From Actinokineospora inagensis DSM 44258 (GTDB lineage Bacteria > Actinomycetota > Actinomycetes > Mycobacteriales > Pseudonocardiaceae): DNA of 64,000 nt. The stretch is taken from contig NZ_AXWW01000015.1 in the NCBI RefSeq assembly GCF_000482865.1, forward strand, positions 110,179 to 174,178, read 5' to 3'. A program made the position numbers and the translations under genes. The notes under the pieces were generated by a model. That model was not told the DNA's origin, searched no databases, and was given only the letters and a program-made list of their open reading frames with translations. Position 1 is the first letter of the stretch, and each line of letters starts with the position of its first letter. Of the stretch, positions 18,714 through 27,895 are shown one piece after another.

Positions 18714-21050
18714 TTGAAACGCACCATTGTCGCCCTGGTTGCCGCGGGCGCGGCCACCACGGCGGTCTACGCGGTGACCTCCACCGCGACCGCGGCCCCG
18801 GCCGCGCCCCAAGCGCCCGCTGCCGCACAGACCCCGGTGGCCCTCGCGGTCGCCGCCGCCGACAAGGCCGCGGCCTCCGGTCTGGACGCCCTGGCCAAGG
18901 GTCCGGACGAGCAGTTCACCCGTCGCCAGGTCTACACCGGCGGCATCCCGGGTCGTAAGGACCTGTTCTACGTGTCCTACGACCGCACCTACAAGGGCCT
19001 GCCGGTCGTCGGCGGCGACGCCGTCGTCGCCACCGACGCGGCGGGCAACACCCTGGACACCGTGGCCGCCCACCAGGGCGCCATCGCCGTGTCCACCAGC
19101 CCGAAGCTCTCCGCGGCCCAGGCCGAGAAGGTCGCCCGCGGCGAGCTGTCCTCCGTGGACAAGGTCCTGTCCAACGACCTGAAGGTCTACGCGGCGGGCA
19201 AGGGCACGCTGGTCTACGAGACCGTCGTGACCGGTGTGCGCAAGGGCATCCCCAGCCACCTGCACGTCTACACCGACGCCCAGACCGGCGCCGTCGTCGA
19301 CACCACCGACGACGTCCGCGCGGGCACCGGCCAGTCGCAGTGGAACGGCCCGAACCCGCTGAACATCGACACGAGCAACCACCAGACGGTCGACTCGACC
19401 CGTCCGGGTCTGAGCTGCGTCGACCTCTCGACCAAGCAGCCGTTCACCAAGTCGAACGACAGCTTCGGCACCGGCAACGCCTCCTCCAAGGAGACCGGCT
19501 GCGTCGACGTGCTGTGGTCCACCCAGCACGAGTGGGACATGCTCAAGAACTGGCTGGGCCGCAGCGGCATCGACGGCAACGGCCGCGGTGTCCAGGTCCA
19601 GGTCGGCCTGGCCGACATCAACGCCTACTGGACCGGTGACCACATCGAGGTCGGCCATAACCAGGCCAACCAGTGGATCGCCTCCATGGACGTCGTCGGC
19701 CACGAGCACGGCCACGCGATCGACCAGTACACCCCGGGTGGCGCGGGCACCGAGGCGGGCCTGGGCGAGGGCACCGGTGACATCTTCGGCGCGCTGACCG
19801 AGGCGTACACCAACGAGCCCGCCCCCTACGACACCCCGGACTACACCGTGGGTGAGTCGGTGAACCTGGTCGGCCAGGGCCCGATCCGCAACATGAAGAA
19901 CCCGTCGCAGGTCAACAACGACCCGAACTGCTACTCCTCCAAGATCCCCAGCACCGAGGTGCACGCCGCCGCGGGCCCGCTGAACCACTGGTTCTACCTG
20001 CTGGCCGAGGGCTCGGCGTCGGGTAGCCCGACCTGCAACAGCTCCACCGTGTCCGGCATCGGCATCCAGGCCGCGGGCCGCGTGTTCTACAACGCCATGC
20101 TGCTCAAGACCTCCGGCATGAGCTACTACAAGTACCGCACCGCGACGCTGACCGCGGCGAAGAACCTGGACCCGACCTGCGCGCAGTACAACGCCACCAA
20201 GGCCGCTTGGGCCGCGGTCAGCGTTCCGGCGCAGTCCGGTGAGCCCACCTGCACCAGCCAGCCGGGCAACGACTTCTCGCTGTCGCTGAACCCGTCGTCG
20301 GCCACCGTGCAGAAGGGGTCGTCCGCGACGACCACCGTGTCGACGCAGACCACCTCGGGCAGCGCCCAGACCGTCGCGCTGACCGCGACCGGCCAGCCCT
20401 CGGGCGTGACCGTCGCGTTCAACCCGGCCTCGGTGCAGTCCGGCTCGTCCTCGACCGCGACCATCACCGTCGGCGCCAACGTCGCCAACGGCACCTACCC
20501 GATCACGGTCAAGGGCGCGGGCACCGCGACGCACACCGTGACCTACAACCTGACCGTCAGCGGTGGGCAACCGCCCACCAACGACTTCTCGCTGTCGCTG
20601 AACCCGGCCTCGGGCAACTCGGCCGCGGGCGGCACGGTCAGCAGCACCGTCAGCACCGCCACCACCACTGGCTCCGCCCAGACGGTGGCCCTGAGCGCCT
20701 CCGGCCTGCCCTCGGGCGTGACCGCGACGTTCAGCCCCACCTCGGTCCAGTCCGGTAGCTCGTCGAGCCTCACCCTGTCGGTCGGCGCCAGCGCCGCCGC
20801 GGGTACCTACTCGATCACCGTGACCGGCACCGGCTCGGCCGCCCACTCGGCGACCTTCACCCTCACCGTGACCGGCGGCAACCCCGGCGGCTGCGGCAGC
20901 GTGACGGCGTGGTCCTCGTCCCAGGCCTACGTGCCGGGCGATGAGGTCTCGTACAACTCGCACAAGTGGAAGTCCACTTGGTACTCCACTGGTGCCGAGC
21001 CGGGTGCGCCTGGTTCGTGGGCTGTGTGGCAGGACGAGGGCGCTTGCTGA
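18714..21050 (+). CDS. Secreted thermolysin-family (M4) metalloprotease with chitin-binding-type C-terminus
   Basis: 778 residues if translation starts at TTG 18714, which sits six bases after GAGGAG; the in-frame ATG 18696 precedes that site and is less likely. Order: signal peptide ([15 protein letters not shown], cleavage near residues 26-33), FTP/PepSY-type propeptide to ~200, M4 catalytic domain ~205-515, two Ig-like repeats starting NDFSLSLNP at 518 and 622, and a short C-terminal CBM5/12-like module (Trp/Tyr-rich with terminal Cys, 725-778). Zinc ligands His330 and His334 with Glu331 lie in GHEHGHAID; the third ligand is Glu352 in [11 protein letters not shown]. Extracellular proteolysis is expected, with the terminal module binding chitin or similar polymers. 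Confidence 0.93.
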   Translation: MKRTIVALVAAGAATTAVYAVTSTATAAPAAPQAPAAAQTPVALAVAAADKAAASGLDALAKGPDEQFTRRQVYTGGIPGRKDLFYVSYDRTYKGLPVVGGDAVVATDAAGNTLDTVAAHQGAIAVSTSPKLSAAQAEKVARGELSSVDKVLSNDLKVYAAGKGTLVYETVVTGVRKGIPSHLHVYTDAQTGAVVDTTDDVRAGTGQSQWNGPNPLNIDTSNHQTVDSTRPGLSCVDLSTKQPFTKSNDSFGTGNASSKETGCVDVLWSTQHEWDMLKNWLGRSGIDGNGRGVQVQVGLADINAYWTGDHIEVGHNQANQWIASMDVVGHEHGHAIDQYTPGGAGTEAGLGEGTGDIFGALTEAYTNEPAPYDTPDYTVGESVNLVGQGPIRNMKNPSQVNNDPNCYSSKIPSTEVHAAAGPLNHWFYLLAEGSASGSPTCNSSTVSGIGIQAAGRVFYNAMLLKTSGMSYYKYRTATLTAAKNLDPTCAQYNATKAAWAAVSVPAQSGEPTCTSQPGNDFSLSLNPSSATVQKGSSATTTVSTQTTSGSAQTVALTATGQPSGVTVAFNPASVQSGSSSTATITVGANVANGTYPITVKGAGTATHTVTYNLTVSGGQPPTNDFSLSLNPASGNSAAGGTVSSTVSTATTTGSAQTVALSASGLPSGVTATFSPTSVQSGSSSSLTLSVGASAAAGTYSITVTGTGSAAHSATFTLTVTGGNPGGCGSVTAWSSSQAYVPGDEVSYNSHKWKSTWYSTGAEPGAPGSWAVWQDEGAC

Positions 21051-21071
21051 GTTGAGTTGATCGCACTTCAG

Positions 21072-21100
21072 GACCCCGCGGCTGTTGTGGCCGCGGGGTC
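21072..21100 (+). terminator. Perfect 11-bp hairpin after the M4 protease gene
   Basis: GACCCCGCGGC / GCCGCGGGGTC with a 7-base loop, then TTGG. Located 21 bases after the stop codon. Confidence 0.8.
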
Positions 21101-21197
21101 TTGGCGTGTGGGGGTTACTGGGCCTCGGGTGCGCCTCGGGGTTCGGCCTGGTCGCCTTCGGCGACGCCGGCCTGGGGCGCCGGATTTTTCGGGCTGT

Positions 21198-21346
21198 GCC
21201 CGCTGGGGTGAAGTTGTTTTGTTTGGGGCCCCTAGCGGTGGCCTGGGTAAGGCTAAAAGGCGGGGCCACTGGAAAGACGTGGCCTTACCCGCCTGCCGGC
21301 TTAGGCCACCGCTCCCCCCAAACAAAACAACTTCACCCCAGCGGGC
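21198..21346. repeat. 149-bp element with long inverted-repeat arms
   Basis: The left arm (21198-21244) and right arm (21303-21346) are reverse complements over about 44 bp. Both contain CCCGCTGGGGTGAAGTTGTT running into an AT-rich TTTGTTTGG block. They differ only near the middle of the arm (CCCCTAG against GGAG). The core holds a second inverted pair GGGTAAGGC / GCCTTACCC. It lies between convergent genes and contains no ORF. It resembles a MITE or an intergenic palindromic unit and could form a large cruciform or act as a two-way terminator. Only one copy is in this window. Confidence 0.8.
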
Positions 21347-21400
21347 GGTTGGGATCGGCGGCTTCCGAGGAGCGCGGTGCAAGTGTCGTGTGGTGGGTTG

Positions 21401-21937
21401 TCATAGGCGGTTGTGTTGGGGTGTGGGGGCGGTCGTGTCCTGGTTGTTGGTGGGTCGTTCGAACTCGATCTGGGGTAAGGGGTTGCCGTCGCCGAAGTCG
21501 CGGGGGTGGGTGGCGCCGGTTTTGGTGAAGCCGCATTTGGTGTAGAAGCGGAGGGATTGTGGGGTGTCGCGCAGGGTCCATAGGTGGACGTGTGAGTACT
21601 TGTCGGCGCGCAGTGTGGCCAACAGGCCGTCCATAAGGACCTTTGCGACGCCCGAGCCCCAGGCGGCGGGGTGGGCGTAGAAGCTGTAGATCTCGGCTGA
21701 GCCGGGGCGGGTTTCGGAGGGGACGGCGTAGGTGAAGGCCAGGGGGCGGGTGTCGACGGCGGCGAGCAGGAGGTGGCCGGTGCCGACGCGGGGGTGCCAT
21801 CGCGTTCGTCTACTTGCGACTTCTCGGGTGGCGAACTCCGCGTCGAAGAACGGGGCGTAGGCGGCTTGCCAGGATGCGGCGTGGATTTCGCCGATCACGG
21901 TTCCGTCGGCGGGGGTGGCTTCGCGTACCTCGATCAT
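21401..21937 (-). CDS. GNAT-family N-acetyltransferase
   Basis: 178 residues from ATG 21937. GNAT landmarks: N-terminal strand MIEVREATPADG, motif A region (AWGSGVAKVLMDGLLATL, with the acetyl-CoA loop G-S-G-V-A instead of the canonical Q/R-x-x-G-x-G/A), and motif B TPQSLRFYTKCGFTKTG. It transfers an acetyl group from acetyl-CoA to an unknown amine. The start overlaps the stop of the upstream TetR gene by ATGA, so both are one operon and this gene probably shares the TetR operator control. Substrate cannot be told from sequence. Confidence 0.88.
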   Translation of the reverse strand: MIEVREATPADGTVIGEIHAASWQAAYAPFFDAEFATREVASRRTRWHPRVGTGHLLLAAVDTRPLAFTYAVPSETRPGSAEIYSFYAHPAAWGSGVAKVLMDGLLATLRADKYSHVHLWTLRDTPQSLRFYTKCGFTKTGATHPRDFGDGNPLPQIEFERPTNNQDTTAPTPQHNRL

Positions 21938-22515
21938 GCGGACGACGGTAGCCGGGGGGTACGACACAAACCGTCGATCAGGAGGTCGACCATGCGTCGG
22001 GCGTGCCCCGGACGGGTGATGTCGTCGAAGAAACACAGGTTTGCCACGGCGGGGAGCAGGTCGTCGGGGTCCACATCGGGCCGTGCTTGTCCGGCGGCGA
22101 CGGCGGTGTCCAGGAGGGACTTGAGGGCGGGGCGCAGGTGGTGGTCGAAGTAGCCGGGGAGGGCGTCGAAGGCGGGGTCGCCGGAGTGCAGGGCGGCGGC
22201 GAGGCCGCGTTTGGTGGCGATGAACTCGGTGTAGCGCCGCAGCCAGCGGGCCAGGGCCTCGCCAGGGGTGTGCTCGGCGGCCAACTCCGCGGCGGCGGCT
22301 GTGCAGGCGTCGACCTCGTGCTGGAAGACGGCGACGACCAGGTCGGAGCGCTGGGGGAAGTGGCGGTACACGGTGCCGACGCCGACGCCTGCACGGGCGG
22401 CGATGTCGCGTACGGGGGCGTCCACGCCGGAGTCCGCGAAGGCTGCCTTGGCGGCGGCCAGCAGCGCGTCGATGTTGCGTCGGGCGTCGGCCCGCACCGG
22501 TCGTGACCTGGTCAT
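21934..22515 (-). CDS. TetR-family transcriptional regulator
   Basis: 193 residues from ATG 22515. N-terminal HTH (~15-60): IAARAGVGVGTVYRHFPQRSDL is the TetR recognition region (helices 2-3). C-terminal ligand domain ~85-190 resembles the SCO/TetR_C group with an acidic PDVDPDDLLPAV stretch. Divergent from the aldo/keto reductase gene, with 85 bp between starts holding several copies of GGAACnnnGTTCC. It very probably represses both itself with the GNAT gene and the reductase, and releases on an unknown ligand. Confidence 0.92.
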   Translation of the reverse strand: MTRSRPVRADARRNIDALLAAAKAAFADSGVDAPVRDIAARAGVGVGTVYRHFPQRSDLVVAVFQHEVDACTAAAAELAAEHTPGEALARWLRRYTEFIATKRGLAAALHSGDPAFDALPGYFDHHLRPALKSLLDTAVAAGQARPDVDPDDLLPAVANLCFFDDITRPGHARRMVDLLIDGLCRTPRLPSSA

Positions 22516-22538
22516 ACCGCTCCCTCGGTTGCCAAAGC

Positions 22539-22574
22539 GGAACATAGTTCCGTATAGTTCCGGAACGTTGTTCC
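22539..22574. promoter_or_regulatory. Multi-site TetR operator
   Basis: Two 13-bp palindromes of the form GGAACnnnGTTCC (GGAACATAGTTCC at 22539-22551 and GGAACGTTGTTCC at 22562-22574) flank a third half-site pair GTTCCGGAAC (22557-22566). They are centred between the divergent tetR and reductase starts and likely overlap both promoters. Confidence 0.8.
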
Positions 22575-22600
22575 GATTGATCGTACGGGAGGAACGCACG

Positions 22601-23644
22601 ATGCAGTACCGCGCACTCGGCCGCACCGGCATCCAGGTCAGCCCCTACTGCCTGGGGGCCATGATGTTCGGCTCGCTCGGCAACCCCGACCACGACGCCG
22701 CGATCCGGATCATCCACCGGGCGCTTGACGCGGGGATCAACTTCATCGACACCGCCGACGTCTACTCGCGCGGGGAGTCCGAGGAGATCGTCGGCAAGGC
22801 GCTCAAGGGGCGCCGTGACGACGTCGTCCTCGCGACCAAGGCACGCCTGCCCATGGGCGACGACCCCAACCGGCAGGGCGCGTCGCGTCGCTGGCTGGTC
22901 CGCGCGCTCGACGACTCACTGCGCAGGCTTGGCACCGACCACGTGGACCTCTACCAGATCCACCGCCCCGACGACTCGGTCGACGTCGAGGAGACCCTGT
23001 CCGCGCTGTCCGACCTGATCCGCGCGGGCAAGGTCCGCGCGGTCGGTTCGTCTTCGTTCCCGGCCTCGGACATCGTCGAGTCGCACTGGGTCTCGGAGCG
23101 CCGTGGCCTGGAGCGGTTCCGCACCGAGCAGCCGGTCTACTCGATCCTCAACCGCGGCATCGAGCGCGAGGTCCTACCCGTGTGTGAGCGGTACGGCATG
23201 GGTGTGCTGGTGTGGAGTCCCCTCGCGGGTGGCATGCTCACCGGCCGTTACCGCAAGGGCCAGGCCGCCGACACCCACCGGTCACGGTTCGGCTTCCGTC
23301 AACTGACCGACGACCAGCGGTTGGACGTTGTGGAGCAGTTGATCCCGGTGGCCGACGAGGCCGGGATGTCCCTGACCCACCTGGCCCTGGCCTTCGCCAT
23401 CGCCCACCCCGGCGTCACCTCGGCGATCATCGGGCCCCGCACCGCCGACCACCTCGACGACCTCTTGGCGAGTGTGGACACCGCTCTCACGGACGACATC
23501 CTGGACCGCGTCGACGCGATTGTCCCGCCGGGCACGGACATCGGCGTCCTCGACACCGCCCACACCCCACCGTCGATCACCGACCCCGCCCTCCGCCGCC
23601 GCCCCATCGCACACCGGTCGGCTGGGTCTACGCAGGCCGCTTAA
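22601..23644 (+). CDS. Aldo/keto reductase
   Basis: 347 residues from ATG 22601 behind GGGAGGA. The catalytic tetrad is intact: Asp50 (FIDTADVY), Tyr55, Lys80 (ATKARLP) and His121 (YQIHRPD). The C-terminal NADPH-binding SAIIGPRTADHLDDLL motif is also present. This is a YajO/YhdN-like AKR that reduces aldehydes or ketones with NADPH; substrate unknown. It is divergent from tetR and shares the GGAACnnnGTTCC operator, so it is probably the detoxifying output of that regulator. Its 3' end overlaps the convergent MFS gene by 17 bp. Confidence 0.93.
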   Translation: MQYRALGRTGIQVSPYCLGAMMFGSLGNPDHDAAIRIIHRALDAGINFIDTADVYSRGESEEIVGKALKGRRDDVVLATKARLPMGDDPNRQGASRRWLVRALDDSLRRLGTDHVDLYQIHRPDDSVDVEETLSALSDLIRAGKVRAVGSSSFPASDIVESHWVSERRGLERFRTEQPVYSILNRGIEREVLPVCERYGMGVLVWSPLAGGMLTGRYRKGQAADTHRSRFGFRQLTDDQRLDVVEQLIPVADEAGMSLTHLALAFAIAHPGVTSAIIGPRTADHLDDLLASVDTALTDDILDRVDAIVPPGTDIGVLDTAHTPPSITDPALRRRPIAHRSAGSTQAA

Positions 23645-24980
23645 GGGCCTGCTTTGCTTGGGCTACCTGCTTAACCACGGCGATACCAACTGCCACGACG
23701 ATCAGGGCCGCCGCGACGGCGAAGGTGACGTGCATACCGGTCGCGACAGCGTCACCGGACGCGGTGGTCACGTCGTGCGTAGAGGCGCCAAGGGCGAATA
23801 CGGCGCCCATGACGGAGGTGCCGGTGATGAGGCCGAGGTTGCGTGACAGGTTGAGCATCCCGGACACCACTCCCCGCTGGTCCGCACTTACCCCCGCCAT
23901 CACGGTCGTGTTGTTGGCGGCCTGGAACTGGGCGTAACCGCACGTGGTGACGACAAGAGGCACCAGGTAGCCGAGGAGGGTCTTTGGCATAAGAGCCAAA
24001 GCGAGGCAACCGACGACCATGGCCGTTAGACCGACGACGGTCATGGTCGCGGCTCCTATCCGGTCGACCACGCGACCGGCTGGGATGCCGGTGAGCGCGG
24101 AGACCACGGGACCGGCTGACATCGCCAGGCCCACTGCGGCGGGCTCCAGGTTGAGTGACCGCGACAGGTAGAACGGTCCGACGACGAGGGTCGACATGAC
24201 CACGGTCGACACCAGGAAGCTCATGGCCAGGGCGGGGTCGTGTAGTGCTGAGAGGCGTACGAGGGGTGCGGTCGTGCGGGACTCCACTACGACGAAGACC
24301 CCGGCGGCCACGACTGCCGCGACGAGTAGGAGGACCGTGTGCCCCACCGTCATCGCGAGGGCGTAGGCGGTAAGAGTGATGGCCAAGAGAACCGTGCCCA
24401 GGCTGTCGAACCTGGTGGGTGTGCGCTCACTGGACGACAGCGCGCGAATGAGAAGCAAGACCACCACGCCCAGGACAGCCGTAACGACGAAGATGCCGCG
24501 CCAACCCACTACGGCGATGGTGAGGCCACCCAGCGTCGGACCACCGGCGGTGCCTACGGCCGACATCGTGCCTAGAAGTCCCATAGCGCTACCGGTCTTC
24601 TCGCGCGGCACGGTGCTACCGATAAGAGCCATGCTGAGCGCCAGCATCACCGCGGCCCCGAGTCCCTGACCCACCCGCGCCACTACGAGCACGCTGAGGG
24701 ACGGCGCCACCGCGCACACGACTGACGCGACGGTGAACAGGGCGGTTCCGGCTCGCAGGAGCCGCCCACGGCCGATGATGTCGCCGAGCCTGCCGACGCT
24801 GACCAACAAGACCGTGCCGGCCAGCAGGTACGCGAGCACCACCCACTGCACGGCCTGGAAGGTCGCGCCCAGTTGGTGCGACAGCGTCGGCAACGCGACG
24901 TTCGCGACGCTGGTCCCCAGGGAGGACAGCAGCACCGCCAGTGCGAGCCCCGTTTTCGTCATGCGCACAGCGTGCGCCAT
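23628..24980 (-). CDS. MFS drug-efflux-type transporter (DHA2-like)
   Basis: 450 residues with about 14 hydrophobic segments, the DHA2 layout. Motif A appears as GRLGDIIGRGRLLRAG after TM2, and motif C-like glycines occur in TM5 (GTAGGPTLGGLTIA). Start taken at ATG 24980 behind GGTGG; ATG 24962 (MTKTGLAL) is an alternative. It is divergent from an XRE-cupin regulator with only 32 bp between the starts, so the regulator almost surely controls it. Proton-driven export of a small toxic molecule is the family role; the substrate is unknown. Confidence 0.92.
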   Translation of the reverse strand: MAHAVRMTKTGLALAVLLSSLGTSVANVALPTLSHQLGATFQAVQWVVLAYLLAGTVLLVSVGRLGDIIGRGRLLRAGTALFTVASVVCAVAPSLSVLVVARVGQGLGAAVMLALSMALIGSTVPREKTGSAMGLLGTMSAVGTAGGPTLGGLTIAVVGWRGIFVVTAVLGVVVLLLIRALSSSERTPTRFDSLGTVLLAITLTAYALAMTVGHTVLLLVAAVVAAGVFVVVESRTTAPLVRLSALHDPALAMSFLVSTVVMSTLVVGPFYLSRSLNLEPAAVGLAMSAGPVVSALTGIPAGRVVDRIGAATMTVVGLTAMVVGCLALALMPKTLLGYLVPLVVTTCGYAQFQAANNTTVMAGVSADQRGVVSGMLNLSRNLGLITGTSVMGAVFALGASTHDVTTASGDAVATGMHVTFAVAAALIVVAVGIAVVKQVAQAKQALKRPA

Positions 24981-25012
24981 CTCGGCAACCACCGCGAAGT
25001 AAAGTTGCGGAT

Positions 25013-25597
25013 ATGGCAAACGACGACGAGGACGTCCTGGCGTCGGTCGGCCACCGCCTGCGCACCCTGCGCAAGCGCCGCGGCACGACCCTGGCCCAGC
25101 TCGCGGAGACCACCGGCATCTCCGTCAGCACCCTCTCCCGCCTCGAATCCGGCGAACGCAAACCCAACCTGGAGCTGCTGCTCCCGCTCGCCCGCGCCCA
25201 CCAGGTCTCCCTCGACGACCTCGTCGGCGCCCCACCCGTCGAAGACCCCCGCGTCCGCCTCAAGCCCTACACGAAAGGAGGCGCCACGATCTACCCGCTC
25301 ACCCAGTACCCCGGCGGCCTCCAGGCGTACAAAATGGTCATCCCGGCCGCCCGCTCCACCCCGGACCTCCGAACCCACACCGGCTACGAATGGCTCTACG
25401 TCCTGTCCGGCCGCCTCCGCCTCGTCCTCGCCGACCACGACGTCGTGCTGAAAACCGGCGAGGCCGCCGAATTCGACACCCGCCTACCCCATTGGTTCGG
25501 CTCGACCGGCGAAATGCCCGTGGAAGTCTTGAGTCTTTTCGGCCCCCAGGGCGAGAAAATGCACGTCCGCGCCCGCCCGCGCGGTGGTGAGAACTGA
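25013..25597 (+). CDS. XRE-family regulator with C-terminal cupin
   Basis: 194 residues. An HTH_3 domain (~10-65; GTTLAQLAETTGISVSTLSR, then ESGERKPNLELL) is joined to a cupin_2 sensor domain (~105-180; HTGYEWLYVLSGRLRLVL and LPHWFGSTG). The cupin has a His-x-n-Glu pair that could bind metal or a small ligand. It is divergent from the MFS pump with overlapping promoter space, the usual local-repressor arrangement. ATG 25013; no strong ribosome site is visible, so it may be leaderless or weakly translated. Confidence 0.92.
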   Translation: MANDDEDVLASVGHRLRTLRKRRGTTLAQLAETTGISVSTLSRLESGERKPNLELLLPLARAHQVSLDDLVGAPPVEDPRVRLKPYTKGGATIYPLTQYPGGLQAYKMVIPAARSTPDLRTHTGYEWLYVLSGRLRLVLADHDVVLKTGEAAEFDTRLPHWFGSTGEMPVEVLSLFGPQGEKMHVRARPRGGEN

Positions 25598-25604
25598 AGA
25601 ACGG

Positions 25605-26396
25605 TCAGCCCGTGACGACGGGGTCGGCCAGGGCGGCGAGGAGGTCGCGGCTGCGGTCGGGGGTGAGGCAACTGTCGGTGAGTTGGGTGGCGGTCTTGGT
25701 GTAGCGGTTGATGGTGGGGAGGGCTTCGAGGAAGAGGGCGGCGCCGGTGAGGTCGAGGTGGATGACGGGGCCGTGGTCGGTGACGGTGATGAGGCGGAAC
25801 GGGATGTCGTGGGTGAGGACGGTGTGCGGGATCACCTGAATGGTGACGTTCGCGCGCGTTGATTCCCAGAAGAGGTGGCGGGCCTGTTCTTGGATTACCT
25901 GCGGGGGCAGCGCAGCGGGGGTGAGGGATTGGCGGCTGATGAGGAAGTGCCAGTTCGTCGGGAGGTCGCTGTCCAGGGTGTGCCTGCGCGGGGTGGTGCC
26001 GAGCATGGCGGCGTATTCGTCGGTTTGGAGTTGGGTGGGGAGGGTGGCCGGGGTGAATGCCGTGATGGCGTCGGACTGGGATTCGAGTTCGTCGAGGGTC
26101 AGGGAGTACAGCGGGGACTCGTTGCTGTCGTGCCACCACTCGTCGCGGCGGGCGTCGGTGTTCAGGTCGAGGTAATGCTGGCGTTGGGCGCGCGTGTCGA
26201 CGCCGCAGGTGTAGAGGAGTAGGCCGAGTTCGGGGTTGGGGATGCCGCGCTGGCCGTTGAGGAAGCGGGACAGGTCGGAGCGGTGCCAGTTCAACTGCTT
26301 GGCGATGTCGCGGTGCGGGATGCCGGTGCTGTCGATCAGGGAACGCAGGCGGCGGCCGAGCAGCCAGGTGCGCAGCGAGGGGATGCGGGAGGTCAA
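25605..26396 (-). CDS. Scr1-type HTH regulator (XRE plus DUF5753)
   Basis: 263 residues from TTG 26396, chosen for its GAAAGGA site and because it gives the normal family length. The HTH (~12-65; DIAKQLNWHRSDLSRFLNGQ) precedes DUF5753 (~90-260; QTDEYAAMLGTTPR, then IPHTVLTHDIPFRLIT and VIHLDLTGAALFLE). Such proteins are regarded as antitoxin-like regulators paired with DUF397 proteins. No DUF397 gene adjoins it on this strand; the nearest is at 27,896. It is 7 bp from the end of the convergent XRE-cupin gene. Confidence 0.85.
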   Translation of the reverse strand: MTSRIPSLRTWLLGRRLRSLIDSTGIPHRDIAKQLNWHRSDLSRFLNGQRGIPNPELGLLLYTCGVDTRAQRQHYLDLNTDARRDEWWHDSNESPLYSLTLDELESQSDAITAFTPATLPTQLQTDEYAAMLGTTPRRHTLDSDLPTNWHFLISRQSLTPAALPPQVIQEQARHLFWESTRANVTIQVIPHTVLTHDIPFRLITVTDHGPVIHLDLTGAALFLEALPTINRYTKTATQLTDSCLTPDRSRDLLAALADPVVTG

Positions 26397-26571
26397 CGCG
26401 GGGGTCCTTTCTCGGGGAGTGGCCACGAACCGGTCCGCGCGGGGAAGGTCGCGCGGACCGGTCGGTGGACGCCGGTCTCCGCGGGCCGGGCCGCCGGGGC
26501 ATGACGGGCCGGGGGAGCGACGGCGGGGGAGCGGCGCGCGGGCGGGGAGGTAGTCGCCCGCGCGCCGCGGG

Positions 26572-26817
26572 TCACGGGTGGTCCAGGGCGGTGCAGCTAA
26601 GAGCAGCATCCCGGAGCGCGGCACGCAATCTGCCTACTCTCAACGGGTGAATCAACCACGGACCCGGGGTCGACGAGGTCACCACGACGCCGTCCTTGGC
26701 GATCTCGACCGTGATCGACGCGCGGTTGCCGGACCCGTCCCGGCAGGGGATCGACCATGCGTCCGGATGTTGCCGCCATCCCCACCGGGACAGCAATTCC
26801 TGCACCTTGCTGGTCAC
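26572..26817 (-). CDS. Small hypothetical protein
   Basis: 81 residues from GTG 26817 behind GAGGA; a longer version from TTG 26877 lacks a ribosome site. The composition looks coding. The pattern is helix (VTSKVQELLSRWGWRQ), then beta strands (ASITVEIAKDGVVVTSSTPG), then a terminal helix (LRVGRLRAALRDAALSC). No family recognised. It sits between two Scr1-type regulators and may belong to the same accessory module. The 175 bp between it and the regulator start (26397-26571) holds nothing recognisable. Confidence 0.6.
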   Translation of the reverse strand: MTSKVQELLSRWGWRQHPDAWSIPCRDGSGNRASITVEIAKDGVVVTSSTPGPWLIHPLRVGRLRAALRDAALSCTALDHP

Positions 26818-26935
26818 CGGGTCCTCGCTGGGGAAACGGGGGGTCGGTGTTCGGGACGTCGTACGCCGGGTGTCCAATAGCTAGCCATGGCGGCGCTCAC
26901 CACCTCATACGGGGAACTGGGTCGCTGAGAGTAGA

Positions 26936-26992
26936 CCGTACGGCACGTACGTACGCCACGAAAATACCTCGATCGTGTGACTACCGTACGTA
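26936..26992 (+). promoter_or_regulatory. Cluster of CGTACG palindromes upstream of the Scr1-type regulator
   Basis: Three overlapping palindromic sites, CCGTACGG (26936-26943), ACGTACGT (26945-26952) and CGTACG with TACGTA (26985-26992), lie 27-83 bp before the ATG at 27019. Repeated palindromes directly upstream of an XRE-type regulator suggest an autoregulatory operator. Confidence 0.5.
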
Positions 26993-27018
26993 TGTGAGCG
27001 ACCGGCACACTGTGCGCC

Positions 27019-27870
27019 ATGAGTGAATCCGATGACCTGACCCCAGGCTCCCTGGTGCGTCGGTGGCGGCTCGGCAAGCAGTTGCGCGAGCTCCGCGAGG
27101 CCGCGGGCAAGTCCCAGGACGACGCCGCGGACTACCTCGGCGTCAAGCGACCAACAATCAGCCGCATCGAGAACGGCAGGCACTCGATCCTGCCGAAGAA
27201 CGTCCGGTTCCTCTGCCAGCTCTACGAGATCGGCGCCCCCCAGGTGGACACGCTGATCCGGCAGGCCGAGGAGAGCAACGAGCGTGGCTGGTGGGTTAGC
27301 CACAGCGACACCATGCCCGACTGGCACGAGACCTACGTCGGTTTCGAGGCCGACGCCAAGGCGATCTGCGTCTACGAATCGGAGCTGGTCTACGGCCTGC
27401 TCCAGGTCCCCGGCTACACCCGCGCGGTGCGCTCCGCGTTCGTGGACCAGATCGACGAGGCCGAGCTGTCCAGGTTCCTCGGCTTCAGGGAAGAACGGCA
27501 GAAGCGCCTGGACAACAGGCAGCCCAACCTGCGCGTGATTCTCAACGAGACCGTGGTGCGGCGTCAGGTGGGCGACATGCGCGAGCAGTTGCTGCACCTG
27601 GTGAAGGCTTCCGAGTGGCCCTACCTGACGCTGCAGGTCCTGCCGTTCGCGGCCGGTCCGCACCCTGGCATGACCAATTCGTTCTCGCTTCTCACGCTGC
27701 CGGAGGAGCCCGCCCCGAACTTCGTGTATCTCGAACACGCAGATGGGGCGATCTACCTGGAGCGCCCCGCGGATCTGAAGCTGTACGCCGCCAACTTCGA
27801 CCGGATGTCGGAGCAGGCGTTGTCACCGGATGACACGCGGGCCTTCTTGGTTAGCCTGGTCGACGGTTAG
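27019..27870 (+). CDS. Scr1-type HTH regulator (XRE plus DUF5753)
   Basis: 283 residues, typical family length. The HTH (~15-75; KSQDDAADYLGVKRPTISR followed by IENGRHS) is followed by DUF5753 (~95-280; YESELVYGLLQVPGYTRAV, LQVLPFAAGPHPGMTNSF, VYLEHADGAIYLE). It is followed 25 bp later by a DUF397 gene, the standard pair in actinomycetes, where the two are described as a toxin-antitoxin-like system or as developmental regulators. CGTACG palindromes upstream suggest autoregulation. Confidence 0.92.
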   Translation: MSESDDLTPGSLVRRWRLGKQLRELREAAGKSQDDAADYLGVKRPTISRIENGRHSILPKNVRFLCQLYEIGAPQVDTLIRQAEESNERGWWVSHSDTMPDWHETYVGFEADAKAICVYESELVYGLLQVPGYTRAVRSAFVDQIDEAELSRFLGFREERQKRLDNRQPNLRVILNETVVRRQVGDMREQLLHLVKASEWPYLTLQVLPFAAGPHPGMTNSFSLLTLPEEPAPNFVYLEHADGAIYLERPADLKLYAANFDRMSEQALSPDDTRAFLVSLVDG

Positions 27871-27895
27871 GCCAGTGCTACCAGGGAGGACACAG

